Shown here: positions 33,096-43,400 of the stretch, piece by piece
How positions within the stretch are numbered: the first letter of the stretch is position 1
How the letters are laid out: each line of letters starts with the position of its first letter
NCBI RefSeq assembly: GCF_051842935.1
Contig: NZ_JBPXRR010000001.1
Coordinates: 2,108,001-2,172,000 of the forward strand
Length of the DNA stretch: 64,000 nt
Direction of reading: 5' to 3'
From: Pseudalkalibacillus sp051842935
GTDB taxonomy: Bacteria; Bacillota; Bacilli; Bacillales; Fictibacillaceae
Made by a program: the position numbers and the translations under genes
Notes under the pieces: generated by a model
Database searches by the model: none
What the model was told of the DNA's origin: nothing
What the model saw: the letters and a program-made list of their open reading frames with translations, nothing else

Positions 33096-33491
33096 TTATC
33101 TTCGGATTGTAAATGTAAATTGTCCTGAGTCGATTTTCTTTTGGATGAAACGGCGCATTCCGATTTTAAAGATTGAACGCGTGTAAGGAATCAACAACAG
33201 GAAACCGACTGTATCGGTGATGAACCCTGGTGTAAGCAACAATGTTCCCCCGACCAGAATGCATACGCCATCTAAGAGGACGTCGCTCGGAACTTGCGCA
33301 CTCCGTAATTGGATCTGCGCAAGTTTCAATGTTTCCATACCTTCTCTTCTTGCTAACCATGCACCGATGATCCCTGTAGCGATAATCAACAAAATCGTAA
33401 CGGGAATACCAAACGTCGATCCGGACCAAATCAGAATCCCGATTTCTGCGGCAGGTATGATGATGAGTAGCAATAATAAAATACGAAACAT
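33096..33491 (-). CDS. fxsA: FxsA family membrane protein
   Basis: A 131-residue membrane protein of the FxsA family (named for suppression of F exclusion of phage T7 when overproduced in E. coli). Three to four hydrophobic segments: N-terminal helix LLLLLIIIPAAEIGILIW, then ATGIIGAWLARREG, and GTLLLTPGFITDTVGFLLLIP. It directly follows pyk, as ytzA does in Bacillus. Confidence 0.85.
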   Translation of the reverse strand: MFRILLLLLIIIPAAEIGILIWSGSTFGIPVTILLIIATGIIGAWLARREGMETLKLAQIQLRSAQVPSDVLLDGVCILVGGTLLLTPGFITDTVGFLLLIPYTRSIFKIGMRRFIQKKIDSGQFTFTIRR

Positions 33492-33527
33492 AGCTTCGTT
33501 CCTCCAGACCAGCTTTACATCTACGAA

Positions 33528-35282
33528 TTACAATACGCTTGTCTTTCCACTATAAACGACACCGCGGGAGCCGTCCACTGTAATGTCTTCTCCATCTTTC
33601 AGAAGTTGTGTCGCACGTTCAACACCGACAATCACTGGTACACCAAGGCTTAAGCCTACAACAGCTGCATGGCTTGTCAGTCCGCCTTCCTCAGTGATGA
33701 TGGCAGAAGCTTTTTTCAATGCCGGCATCATATCACGGTCTGTTCCGATTGTAACGAGGATGTCTCCTTCTTTAACTTTCGCAATCGCGTCTTCCGCATT
33801 GTTCGCAACAACGACTTTACCAGCAACAGAGCTTTGTCCGATTCCTTGGCCCTTCGCAATGACATCGCCAACGACATGGACTTTCATCAAGTTCGTCGTT
33901 CCAGTTTCCCCAACAGGGACACCAGCTGTAATCAACACGAGATCACCGTGGTTCACAAGACCTGATTTCAAGGATGCGTCAACTGAGATGTCGAGCAATT
34001 CATCCGTAGACTTCGCTTCCTGGCTCAATTGAGGCGTGACACCCCAGACAAGAGACATTCTTCTGCAAACAGCCTCAGAGCTTGTTACTGCAATGATTGC
34101 TGCTTCTGGACGATATTTTGAAATCATGCGAGCGGTATGTCCACTTTCCGTCGGTGCAATAATTGCCGAGATATTCAAGTTATGAGCTGTATGAGAAACG
34201 GATTGGCTGATCGCATCTGTAACCGTCAATTTACTAGACTTACTGCGTGCATGAAGGATATCCGCATGGTTCATAGCCGTTTCAGCTTTCAATGCAATTT
34301 TGTGCATGGTTTGCACAGCTTCTACAGGATAAAGTCCAGCAGCTGTTTCACCTGAAAGCATGATGGCATCTGTGCCGTCAAAAATAGCGTTGGCTACATC
34401 ACTTGCTTCTGCACGTGTAGGACGTGGGTTGCGTTGCATAGAGTCCAACATCTGTGTCGCAGTGATAACCGGCTTTCCTTTGTCATTACATTTGCGGATC
34501 AATTCTTTTTGTACAAGAGGAACCTCTTCAGCAGGAATTTCCACACCGAGGTCTCCACGTGCAACCATCAGTCCATCTGAAACTTCAAGGATCTCATTGA
34601 TGTTGTCGACACCTTCCTGGTTTTCGATCTTCGGAATGATGTGGATGTGCTCAGCATTATGACGCTCTAGGATCTCACGGATTTCTAAAACGTCAGATGC
34701 TCTACGTACGAAAGAGGCTGCAATGAAATCAACACCTTGCTGAATACCAAACTCGATGTCACGCGCGTCTTTGTCTGTAATCCCTGGTAAGTTGACAGAT
34801 ACGTTCGGCACATTGACTCCTTTTTTGTTTTTCAAAGTTCCACTGTTCAGCACACGAGTTTGAAGTTGATTTGATTCAACCTTCGTCACTTCAAGTTCAA
34901 TCAGTCCGTCATCCAAAAGGATTGTGGATCCGACGTGGACGTCATTCACGAGTCCAGGATACGTAACGGAAATCATGGATTCGTTCCCCATCACTTCTTC
35001 CATGGAAACAGTAAGCTCTTGTCCAGATTTGAGTTCAACTTCCCCTTTTTCCAATGTACCCGTACGGATTTCAGGACCTTTCGTATCCAAAAGGATTGCC
35101 ACAGTCTTTCCTGTTTTTTGAGCAGCTTCACGGATATTCGCGATACGTGCTCCATGCTCGTCGAAGTCTCCGTGAGAGAAGTTCAAACGTGCGACATTCA
35201 AGCCAGATTCAATCAACTGCGTCAGAGTGTCGACACTCTCACTCGCAGGTCCTATTGTACAAACAATCTTGGTATTTCTCAT
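33528..35282 (-). CDS. pyk: Pyruvate kinase with C-terminal PEP-utilising-like domain
   Basis: Transfers phosphate from phosphoenolpyruvate to ADP. 584 residues: TIM barrel with GPASES, ARLNFSHGDFDEHG, KGPEIRTG, KIENQEGVDN, MVARGDLGVEIP, then the allosteric domain and the extra C-terminal domain (about 475-584) with TSHAAVVGLSLGVPVIVG seen in Bacillus enzymes. It follows pfkA by about 115 bp; the two form the glycolytic pair. Confidence 0.97.
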   Translation of the reverse strand: MRNTKIVCTIGPASESVDTLTQLIESGLNVARLNFSHGDFDEHGARIANIREAAQKTGKTVAILLDTKGPEIRTGTLEKGEVELKSGQELTVSMEEVMGNESMISVTYPGLVNDVHVGSTILLDDGLIELEVTKVESNQLQTRVLNSGTLKNKKGVNVPNVSVNLPGITDKDARDIEFGIQQGVDFIAASFVRRASDVLEIREILERHNAEHIHIIPKIENQEGVDNINEILEVSDGLMVARGDLGVEIPAEEVPLVQKELIRKCNDKGKPVITATQMLDSMQRNPRPTRAEASDVANAIFDGTDAIMLSGETAAGLYPVEAVQTMHKIALKAETAMNHADILHARSKSSKLTVTDAISQSVSHTAHNLNISAIIAPTESGHTARMISKYRPEAAIIAVTSSEAVCRRMSLVWGVTPQLSQEAKSTDELLDISVDASLKSGLVNHGDLVLITAGVPVGETGTTNLMKVHVVGDVIAKGQGIGQSSVAGKVVVANNAEDAIAKVKEGDILVTIGTDRDMMPALKKASAIITEEGGLTSHAAVVGLSLGVPVIVGVERATQLLKDGEDITVDGSRGVVYSGKTSVL

Positions 35283-35438
35283 TGTTTTCCTCCTATAAAC
35301 TCAATGTATCTATCTTTCCTAAAAATTATGGACATTATGAATCCATGCCGTACTACAATTGCGATGAATACGACATGGCATCCTGTTGTAATTCATACAT
35401 GTTAAATGTGCTTGCTAAAAATAAAAAACAATATCATT

Positions 35439-36398
35439 TTAAATAGAAAGCTCTTGTGACAGCTTATACATGTCGTTGTCGATCTTGTGTGGTTGAGCCA
35501 GGACTTCATTGATGTCATGTGCCACAAGCTTGTTACTCTGAATACCTACAGCTTTTCCTGCATCTCCAGCTAACAGCAACTGTACCGCTTTCGCTCCGAG
35601 ACGGCTAGCCAATACACGGTCAAATGCAGTAGGGGAACCTCCCCGTTGGATATGACCTAGAACAGTGACTCGCGTTTCGAAGTCCGTAGCTTCTTCAATC
35701 TGGTTGGCGATATCAACACCGCTGCCAACTCCTTCTGCAACGACGATGATACTATGTTTTTTACCACGTTCTTGTCCACGAAGCAAACGATCCGTGATGT
35801 CTTCCATCTTGAAGTCTTCTTCCGGAATGAGAATCGATTCTGCTCCGCCAGCAAGACCAGACCATAGAGCGATATCACCTGCATTACGTCCCATGACCTC
35901 AATGACATACGTGCGTTCATGAGATGTTGCGGTATCACGGATTTTATCAATCGCATCAATCGCCGTGTTCAATGCCGTGTCAAAACCGATCGTGAAATCC
36001 GTACCAGGAATATCGTTATCGATTGTTCCAGGCAATGTAATCGTCGGGAATCCGTGCTCAGTCAATTTCTGAGCTCCACGATAAGAACCATCGCCTCCGA
36101 TGACGACCAATCCTTCAATGCCGAATTTCTCGAGCTGTTTGACACCTTTCATCTGTCCCTCATGGGTTTTGAATTCCTCACAGCGGGCAGAGTAAAGCAT
36201 CGTTCCACCACGATGGATGATATCTCCGACGGAACCAAGCTCCATCTTTTTGATTTGTCCTTCAATCAAACCTGTATATCCATGGTAGATACCATACACT
36301 TCCATACCCTGGTAAATGGCTTCACGAACCACAGCCCTGACTGCTGCGTTCATACCAGGACTGTCTCCACCACTTGTCAAAACACCAATCCGCTTCAT
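35439..36398 (-). CDS. pfkA: 6-phosphofructokinase, ATP dependent
   Basis: Commits fructose 6-phosphate to glycolysis. 319 residues: GVLTSGGDSPGMNAAVRA at the N-terminus, GGDGSYRGA (about 102-110) for ATP, TIDND with catalytic Asp near 127, EVMGRNAGDIA near 187, and LGHIQRGGSPTAFDR. ATG 36398 is set by CGAGGTGAAAGAG and the universal MKRIGVLTSGG beginning; the longer frame is not used. Confidence 0.97.
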   Translation of the reverse strand: MKRIGVLTSGGDSPGMNAAVRAVVREAIYQGMEVYGIYHGYTGLIEGQIKKMELGSVGDIIHRGGTMLYSARCEEFKTHEGQMKGVKQLEKFGIEGLVVIGGDGSYRGAQKLTEHGFPTITLPGTIDNDIPGTDFTIGFDTALNTAIDAIDKIRDTATSHERTYVIEVMGRNAGDIALWSGLAGGAESILIPEEDFKMEDITDRLLRGQERGKKHSIIVVAEGVGSGVDIANQIEEATDFETRVTVLGHIQRGGSPTAFDRVLASRLGAKAVQLLLAGDAGKAVGIQSNKLVAHDINEVLAQPHKIDNDMYKLSQELSI

Positions 36399-36474
36399 CT
36401 CTTTCACCTCGTACGATAGTTGTGTTCTTAAAATATCATGTTCCAAAATACAACACAATAGACAAACATTCCAC

Positions 36475-36512
36475 AGAAAAAGTGCTTTTCCACTTCTGGA
36501 AAAGCACTTTCT
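36475..36512 (-). terminator. Terminator of the ytsJ-gntR-accDA operon
   Basis: AAAGTGCTTTTCC (36478-36490) and GGAAAAGCACTTT (36497-36509) form a 13-bp stem directly after the accA stop, so pfkA-pyk are a separate unit. Confidence 0.85.
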
Positions 36513-37490
36513 TTATTTGACGCCAATGGAATCGGTTTCAAATGTATATTGTCCGATTTTTTTGTATTTTTCATAACGGTGTGCCACAAGCTCTTCTTCA
36601 CTCAATTTACAGAGTTCATCAAGGGATTTTTGCAAAGCTTCCTCGATATATTCAGCCTGTTTTTTCACGTCTCGGTGGGCTCCGCCTTCAACTTCTGGAA
36701 TCATTTTGTCGATGATACCCATCTCGTTCAGGTCCGGTGCAGTGATTTTCATTGTGTCCGCTGCACGTTTTGCTTGACCGGAATCTTTCCACAATAAAGC
36801 AGCAGCTCCTTCAGGGGAGATGACAGAGTACCATGAATTTTCAAGCATATGGACATGGTTTCCAACACCGATCGCAAGTGCTCCACCACTCGCTCCTTCT
36901 CCGATGATGATGCATACGAGAGGAACCGTCAATCCAGCCATTTCAACTAGGTTCCGAGCGATTGCTTCACTTTGTCCCCGCTCTTCAGCTGACATTCCAG
37001 GGTAAGCACCTTTCGTGTCAAGCAAGCAAACAACAGGACGGTTGAATTTCTCTGCTTGCTTCATTAAGCGTAAGGCTTTTCTATACCCTTCCGGATGTGG
37101 CATCCCGAAGTTTCTTCGAAGGTTTTCTTTCGTATCCTTCCCTCTTTGGTGTCCGATTACGGTTACGGGTTTGCCGTGGAACTTTGCAATCCCTCCGACA
37201 ATCGCCTCATCATCACCATATAGACGGTCACCGTGCAACTCAAGAAAGTCAGTGAAGAGCATGGAAATGTAATCTAGAGTCGTCGGTCTTTCCGGATGAC
37301 GTGCGACTTGAACACGATCCCATGGGGTCATCTTTCCGTATACTTCCTTTTCGACCTTCGCCAAACGTTCTTCTAAACGTTCCACTTCATCACTCAGGTC
37401 GATCCCTTTCTCATCCATGAAGGACTTCAGTTCAGCAATCTTATCTCTCAATTCTTTTGCCGGGCGTTCAAACTCTAAATCTCCTACCAT
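36513..37490 (-). CDS. accA: Acetyl-CoA carboxylase carboxyltransferase alpha subunit
   Basis: With AccD it transfers the carboxyl group from biotin to acetyl-CoA to make malonyl-CoA. 325 residues: N-terminal helical region, VARHPERPTTLDYI, VIGHQRGKDTKEN, GAYPGMSAEERGQSEAIARN split across 165-185, EGASGGALAIGVGN oxyanion region. The start overlaps the accD stop, so the two subunits are translated together. Confidence 0.96.
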   Translation of the reverse strand: MVGDLEFERPAKELRDKIAELKSFMDEKGIDLSDEVERLEERLAKVEKEVYGKMTPWDRVQVARHPERPTTLDYISMLFTDFLELHGDRLYGDDEAIVGGIAKFHGKPVTVIGHQRGKDTKENLRRNFGMPHPEGYRKALRLMKQAEKFNRPVVCLLDTKGAYPGMSAEERGQSEAIARNLVEMAGLTVPLVCIIIGEGASGGALAIGVGNHVHMLENSWYSVISPEGAAALLWKDSGQAKRAADTMKITAPDLNEMGIIDKMIPEVEGGAHRDVKKQAEYIEEALQKSLDELCKLSEEELVAHRYEKYKKIGQYTFETDSIGVK

Positions 37491-38344
37491 TACGCTTCAC
37501 CTCCTTTATGAATATCCAATACGTTCGCTAATGTAGCTTTCATTTTCTTACGATGGACCACTGCATCCAGTTGTCCGTGCTTCAGCAAGAACTCCGCCGT
37601 TTGGAAGTCTTCTGGTAGTTCTTGGCGAATCGTCTGTTCGATGATACGGCGACCTGCAAATCCGATCAATGCTTTCGGTTCTGCGAAATTGTAGTCACCT
37701 ACAGATGCAAAGCTCGCTGATACGCCACCTGTTGTAGGATGAGTCATGACAGATATGAACAACAAACCAGCCTCATGATGACGTCGGAGCGCAACACTTG
37801 TTTTCGCCATCTGCATCAAGCTTAGAATACCTTCCTGCATACGAGCTCCGCCGGACGCTGTGAAGATAATGAACGGCTTCCCTTCTTCCGTTGCTGCTTC
37901 AATCGCTCGAGTGATTTTTTCACCTACGACCGATCCCATGCTTCCCATTCGGAAATGTGCATCCATAACAGCAAATACGATCGGATTTCCTTCAACTTCA
38001 CCGTGACCAGTCATGACCGCTTCATTCATTCCTGTTTTTTCACGGTCCTTATCAATACGATCTAGGTAATCTGGAAAATCAAGTGGGTTTTCCGTTTTCA
38101 TATCTTGATTGATTTCACGGAACGTACCTTGATCGATGATGAGTTGAATTCGTTCTTGCGCTGTCATTCTGAAATGATGATCGCACGAAACACATACTTT
38201 ATGTGCTTTATTGAGTTCCTTTGTGGTCATGATCGATTTACATTCAGGACACTTGGTCATGAGCCCTTCTGGAACCTCTTGTTTCATCCGATCAGAAGGT
38301 ATCGTTGCATATTTTCTTTTCTTGGCAAACAAATCCTTTAACAA
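37490..38344 (-). CDS. accD: Acetyl-CoA carboxylase carboxyltransferase beta subunit
   Basis: Beta half of carboxyltransferase, 284 residues. Zinc ribbon C32, C35, C51, C54 (KCPECK ... CVSCDHHF), which in E. coli also binds mRNA, then the crotonase-like core with ASGGARMQEG near 160 and HPTTGGVSASFASVGD. It is preceded by the gntR gene (29 bp) and overlaps accA. Confidence 0.96.
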   Translation of the reverse strand: MLKDLFAKKRKYATIPSDRMKQEVPEGLMTKCPECKSIMTTKELNKAHKVCVSCDHHFRMTAQERIQLIIDQGTFREINQDMKTENPLDFPDYLDRIDKDREKTGMNEAVMTGHGEVEGNPIVFAVMDAHFRMGSMGSVVGEKITRAIEAATEEGKPFIIFTASGGARMQEGILSLMQMAKTSVALRRHHEAGLLFISVMTHPTTGGVSASFASVGDYNFAEPKALIGFAGRRIIEQTIRQELPEDFQTAEFLLKHGQLDAVVHRKKMKATLANVLDIHKGGEA

Positions 38345-38373
38345 GTTGTTGCACCTCCATAAATCGCTAGTGA

Positions 38374-39015
38374 CTATTGATACGAATTCTGATACCGACT
38401 TAAAGATGAAAGTGTCTCTGTTGACGCTCTTTCTTTAATCAGTGTAAAGATTTGACGATAGTCTGATAACAAATATGTTACTTCATCCTCATTGAATTGA
38501 TCGTATTCGGTCAATTCCACCCATAGACGTTTGAGTAGGGAATTATGAGCTGCATCCAGGACAATCCGGAAAAAATCCCGGTCCACTACGGAATCAATGC
38601 CGGTTTGGTCGTTCTTTTCCATTTGGTAAAGAAAGTCCTCCAGCCGATCCATTTGGGCTTCTGTCCGGCGTTCTGAAGCTAATAAGACTGCGTTCTTTTC
38701 AATCATCTGCCTCGTTTCAGTCAACTCTTTCTTGACCAGTCCATCATTCAGGATAAAAGATGCGAGCACTTCCACTAGGCGATGATTACGAGCTTCTTTG
38801 ATGAATGTGCCTTCGCCTCGGCGTGTTTCAATCAGACCCAACAGTTCCATAGCCCTCAACGCTTCACGCACAGAAGACCTTCCAACATTCAAACGCTCGG
38901 AAAGCTCCCGTTCAGAAGGGAGCTTATCTCCAGGCTGGAGTCGGTCTTTTTGAATGATGGCTTTTAGCTTATTTAAAATCTCCACGAACATTTTTTCGCG
39001 AGGTTTAGTTGTCAT
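38374..39015 (-). CDS. FadR-subfamily GntR transcriptional regulator
   Basis: A 213-residue regulator. N-terminal winged helix (about 5-72) with LPSERELSERLNVGRSSV and REALRAMELLGLIETRRGEG; C-terminal helical FCD-like domain (about 90-200). The histidines that bind metal in most FCD proteins are absent (DRDFFRIVLDAAHNSLL has F where FH is usual; SDYRQIF lacks the HRxI His), so a metal-carboxylate ligand is less likely than in typical members. ATG 39015 follows AGGTGG by 8 nt. It lies between malic enzyme and accD, and the promoter region of that operon holds a matching FadR-type palindrome. Direct control of its own operon is inference. Confidence 0.85.
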   Translation of the reverse strand: MTTKPREKMFVEILNKLKAIIQKDRLQPGDKLPSERELSERLNVGRSSVREALRAMELLGLIETRRGEGTFIKEARNHRLVEVLASFILNDGLVKKELTETRQMIEKNAVLLASERRTEAQMDRLEDFLYQMEKNDQTGIDSVVDRDFFRIVLDAAHNSLLKRLWVELTEYDQFNEDEVTYLLSDYRQIFTLIKERASTETLSSLSRYQNSYQ

Positions 39016-39042
39016 TTCATACGCCACCTACTTTTAAGAGGC

Positions 39043-40281
39043 TTATTCTTCTTCAATCAATGAAAGTCGACGCGTTTTTTCTGCGATTTCCTCAGGATCC
39101 ACATTGATTCTTGCTACACCCGTTTCCATCGCGGCCTTTGCTACTGAAGCTGCAACGGCTGGCGCTACTCTAGGATCGAATGGAGCTGGTATGACATAAT
39201 CTTCGGATAGCTCGTCTTCGTCGATCAAGTCCGCAATCGCATAAACCGCAGCAATCTTCATTTCTTCGTTAATGTGGGTTGCACGTGTATCGAGCGCACC
39301 ACGGAAAATTCCAGGGAACGCAAGGACGTTATTTACCTGGTTCGCAAAGTCTGAACGACCCGTACCGATGACTTTCGCACCTGCTTCTTTCGCTTCTCCT
39401 GGCATGATTTCTGGCACAGGATTGGCCATTGCGAAAATGATCGGGTCATCATTCATCGTTTGGACCATCTCTTGAGTGAGAGCACCTTCAACTGATACTC
39501 CGATAAAGACATCCATTCCTTTAACCGCTTCTTCAAGCTTTCCTTCCACTTGTTGACGGTTCGTGAAGTGTGAGACTTCTTCTTTTACACGGTTCATACC
39601 GTAAGGACGACCTTCATAAATGGCACCTTTCGAGTCACACATGATGATGTCTTTCACACCGAAACGGTTCAATAGCTTGATGATGGCAATACCAGCAGAA
39701 CCTGCTCCATTGACGACCACTTTGATCGATGACATAGACTTTCCAGTCAACTTGAGCGCATTGACTAGTCCTGCGACCGTAACGATCGCCGTTCCGTGTT
39801 GGTCATCATGGAAAATTGGGATGTTTGTCTCTTTCTTCAAGCGTTCTTCAATGATGAAACAGTTCGGTGCTGCGATATCTTCAAGATTCACACCGCCGAA
39901 AGTCGGTTCCATCAGTTTGACAGATTGGACGATTTCATCAACATCCGTCGTATTCAAGCAGATTGGAAAAGCATCGACTCCTGCGAAGCTTTTGAAAAGG
40001 ACCGCTTTTCCTTCCATTACAGGTAAAGCAGCTTCTGGGCCGATATTTCCAAGCCCGAGTACAGCCGTGCCATCAGATACGACTGCGACTGTATTCCCTT
40101 TCATCGTATATTCGTATACTCTGTTCTTATCTTCATAGATTTCCTTACAAGGTTCTGCGACTCCTGGCGAATATGCCAAGCTTAAGTCCTGTGCATTCCG
40201 TACAGGAACCTTCGCTTTCGATTCTAGTTTTCCTTGATTGATCCTATGCATGTGTAGTGCTTCTTCTCTAGAAACAGACAT
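39043..40281 (-). CDS. ytsJ: NAD(P)-dependent malic enzyme (YtsJ type)
   Basis: Oxidative decarboxylation of malate to pyruvate; the B. subtilis YtsJ enzyme prefers NADP and feeds NADPH. 412 residues: Tyr/Lys region SLAYSPGVAEPC near 35, GNTVAVVSDGTAVLGLGNIG near 62-81 (quoted to 20 residues), GGVNLEDIAAPNCF with metal ligands, DDQHGTAIV near 164, and the Rossmann motif VNGAGSAGIAI near 190. First gene of an operon with gntR, accD and accA, which links NADPH and malonyl-CoA supply. Confidence 0.93.
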   Translation of the reverse strand: MSVSREEALHMHRINQGKLESKAKVPVRNAQDLSLAYSPGVAEPCKEIYEDKNRVYEYTMKGNTVAVVSDGTAVLGLGNIGPEAALPVMEGKAVLFKSFAGVDAFPICLNTTDVDEIVQSVKLMEPTFGGVNLEDIAAPNCFIIEERLKKETNIPIFHDDQHGTAIVTVAGLVNALKLTGKSMSSIKVVVNGAGSAGIAIIKLLNRFGVKDIIMCDSKGAIYEGRPYGMNRVKEEVSHFTNRQQVEGKLEEAVKGMDVFIGVSVEGALTQEMVQTMNDDPIIFAMANPVPEIMPGEAKEAGAKVIGTGRSDFANQVNNVLAFPGIFRGALDTRATHINEEMKIAAVYAIADLIDEDELSEDYVIPAPFDPRVAPAVAASVAKAAMETGVARINVDPEEIAEKTRRLSLIEEE

Positions 40282-40348
40282 ACGTTCATCTCCCTCATTC
40301 TTTTATATATGTGAATGAAATAGTCTGCTTGTACAAAATGGACAAACG

Positions 40349-40365
40349 AGGTGGTCTGACCACCT
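40349..40365. promoter_or_regulatory. FadR-type GntR operator
   Basis: AGGTGGTCTGACCACCT is a perfect 17-bp palindrome with one central base. It contains TGGTCNGACCA, the core bound by FadR-subfamily GntR proteins. It lies about +7 to +23 from the likely start of transcription of the ytsJ operon, a position suited to repression. Confidence 0.75.
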
Positions 40366-40377
40366 ATTGACTTATAC

Positions 40378-40405
40378 ATTATAACAAACCTCATTCACCT
40401 GTAAA
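40378..40405 (-). promoter_or_regulatory. Sigma-A promoter of ytsJ-gntR-accD-accA
   Basis: Minus strand TTTACA (40400-40405), 16-bp spacer, TATAAT (40378-40383). The 5' leader would begin near 40371 and include the palindrome at 40349-40365. Confidence 0.75.
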
Positions 40406-40416
40406 GATTTAGCGGT

Positions 40417-43400
40417 TTATTTTAACACGACATTTTTTGAGCCGAGTAACGATTCAAACTTTACAACACATTCTTTGACGGGGTCAATGCTGAATTCCTC
40501 GGATAGACGGACAATTTTTTTGCTCTGTTCATAGTACAAGATGACATCTGTCGTACCTGGGTAATCGAGTACGATGTTCTTGATTTGATGCAGCACACCC
40601 TTATCTTGCTGTGAAGCTTCAATCTTCAAATATAGATCCCGTTTCTGATTGCTTTGGTTACTAGTGACTGTCTGTAGGCTGGCCGCTTTTTCTACGATGA
40701 ACTTCACATCGTCAGACTTTTCTACATTGCCCTCTAATAATAGGAGACTTCCTTCCTGATATAATTCTGGTTGTTGTTTGTAGGCTTTTGGAAAGACGAT
40801 ACCTTCCAATTCTCCAGTTTCATCTCCCAATTGAAGAAACGCCATCCAGTCTCCTTTTTTTGTTTTGATCAGCTTCGCTTTCGTCACCATCGCACCGATA
40901 CGAATCCGTTTCGTTTCTCCTTCAATTTCTCCAATTCTAGTGCAACTGAACCCTTGTAGCGCCTCGCTGAATTGCTCAAGCGGGTGTCCAGTCAGATAGA
41001 AACCTAGGGCTTCATATTCGAATTGGAGCGTCTCTTTATCCTGGAATGGTGGTACATCTTCCATCACTGGGCTCTCCACTGTCTCTTCATCTTGGAATAA
41101 ATCAATCTGTCCTTCCGCCTCTGCTTTTTGAATCTTTGCACCATAATCGATTGCGGCGTCAAGATTCGCAAGCAACTGTGCCCGATTGGTTGTAAATTCA
41201 TCCAGGCACCCTGCTAAGATCAGCGATTCCAATGACCGTTTGTTCATCGTTTTCAAGGAAACTCTTCTGCATAAGTCATACAGGTTCTTGAAGCGACCTT
41301 TCTTCCTTTCTATCAAAATCGCTTCAATCGCACGAATTCCAACGTTTTTGATGACCATCAGGCCGATCCGTAGTCCTTCGTCTTCAACCGTGAACCCTGC
41401 GGCACTATCGTTGATGGAAGGGGGATGGATGAATATACCTTTCTGACGGATCTCACCTAAGTAGGCTGCTGTCTTACCATGATTCCCCACAATGCTACTC
41501 AGTAATTCAGCCAGGAAATAAAGTGGATAGTTCGCTTTCAAATAGGCAAGCTGATAAGCGATTACACTATAGGCTACAGCGTGGGATCGGTTAAAACCGT
41601 AATTGGCGAAGCGGACGATCAAGTCATATACTTCATCTGCGGAAGCAGTATCATACCCTTTCTGTACGGCTCCACTCACGAAATGTTCCCGCTGCTCATG
41701 TAAAACTTCCGCTTTCTTCTTCCCGACAGCCCTTCTGAGCATATCCGCTTCCCCTAACGAAAATCCTGCCATCTTCGAAGCGATCTGCATGATCTGCTCC
41801 TGGTAAACGATGACGCCATATGTTTTTTGTAAAATCGGCTTCAAGTCTGGATGCGGATAAGCAACCGTATTCTGTTGATGCTTCCTTTCAATATAAACAG
41901 GTATGTTTTCCATCGGACCTGGTCGGTAAAGAGCATTAACGGCGACGATGTCTTCGAATTCACTTGGCTTCAGTTTTTTCAACACGCGTCGCATACCTTC
42001 AGACTCCAACTGGAAAATCCCCGTCGTATCTCCTTCGCTGAGCAATTCGTACGTTTTTCCATCGTCAAATGGCAACATATGTAGCGGGATCTGCTTTCCA
42101 GTCTGAGCTTCAATCGATGCCGTAATGTTCTCAAGCAAGGTCAAATTTCGGAGACCGAGGAAGTCCATTTTCAAAAGACCGATGTCCTCTAGTCCATCCA
42201 TCGTATATTGAGTCAGTGATAAAAATTCTCCGCCTGATTGGGTCGGCACAACATTCGTCAGCGGATCCTTACTGATGACGATTCCAGCCGCATGCGTGGA
42301 AGCATGACGTGGAATGCCTTCGATCGTTTTGGAAATCCTCCATAGATGTTGTGCGTCCTCCGATTGATCAAGGGTCTTTTTCAAAAGCGGGGATTCTTCC
42401 AGCGCTTTATCGAGCGTGATTCCAGGTCTAGACGGAATTTGTTTCGCCACCCGGTCGACCAGCTGGTTGTCCAGGCTAAGCACCCGTCCCACGTCCCTCA
42501 CAGCCGCACGCGCGGCGAGTGTACCAAACGTAATGATCTGCGCGACACGATCTTTTCCATATTTCTGCGCAACATATTCAATCACATCGTCACGCTTCGT
42601 ATCCGGAAAATCGATATCGATATCGGGCATGGTTACACGCTCTGGATTCAAGAAACGCTCAAATAAGAGCTCATGTTCAATCGGATCGACCTGTGTGATG
42701 AACAGGACGTAGGATACAAGAGATCCAGCTGCGGATCCTCGCCCTGGGCCAGTCATGATGCCGTTTTCTTGCGCATGCTTCATAAAGTCCCAAACGATCA
42801 GAAAGTAATCATTGAATCCCATACGGTCGATAATATCTAGTTCATACTCCAAACGCTCCTGTACCTCTTGAGAAGGGGCTTGGCCGTATCTTTTTTCAAC
42901 ACCAGTTTGACAAACTTTATGCAAATACGTTTTGCTCGATTCGCCTTCCGGTAGTGGATAAGCGGGTAGAATGGGGTTCCCGAATGTAAGCTCAACATTA
43001 CATTTGTCTGCGATTTTTCCCGTATTTTCTAACGCTTCAGGGGTATGGGAGAACAACTCTTTCATTTCACCAGCTGTTTTGAAGTAATGCTCATCCGTCT
43101 GGAACCGGCCTTCGTCTTCTTCATTCAACTTCTTACCGAGCTTGATAGCGCGCAACGCTTCATAAGCCTTTGAGTCGTTCTGATCTATGTAATGGATGTT
43201 GTTCGTTACAACGAGCGGGACGTCCGTCTCCTTCGATAATTGGACTAGCGTAAGGTTCAGTTCCTTTTCCTTCCCAAGTCCGTGATCTTCAAGACCAAGA
43301 TAAAAGTTACCTTCGAAAAGATTTTTCATATAATCAATCAGCTTGTTGTGCTGATCTTTTCCACTAAGCAAGGTTCTTTGGATGATACCTTCCACTCCAG

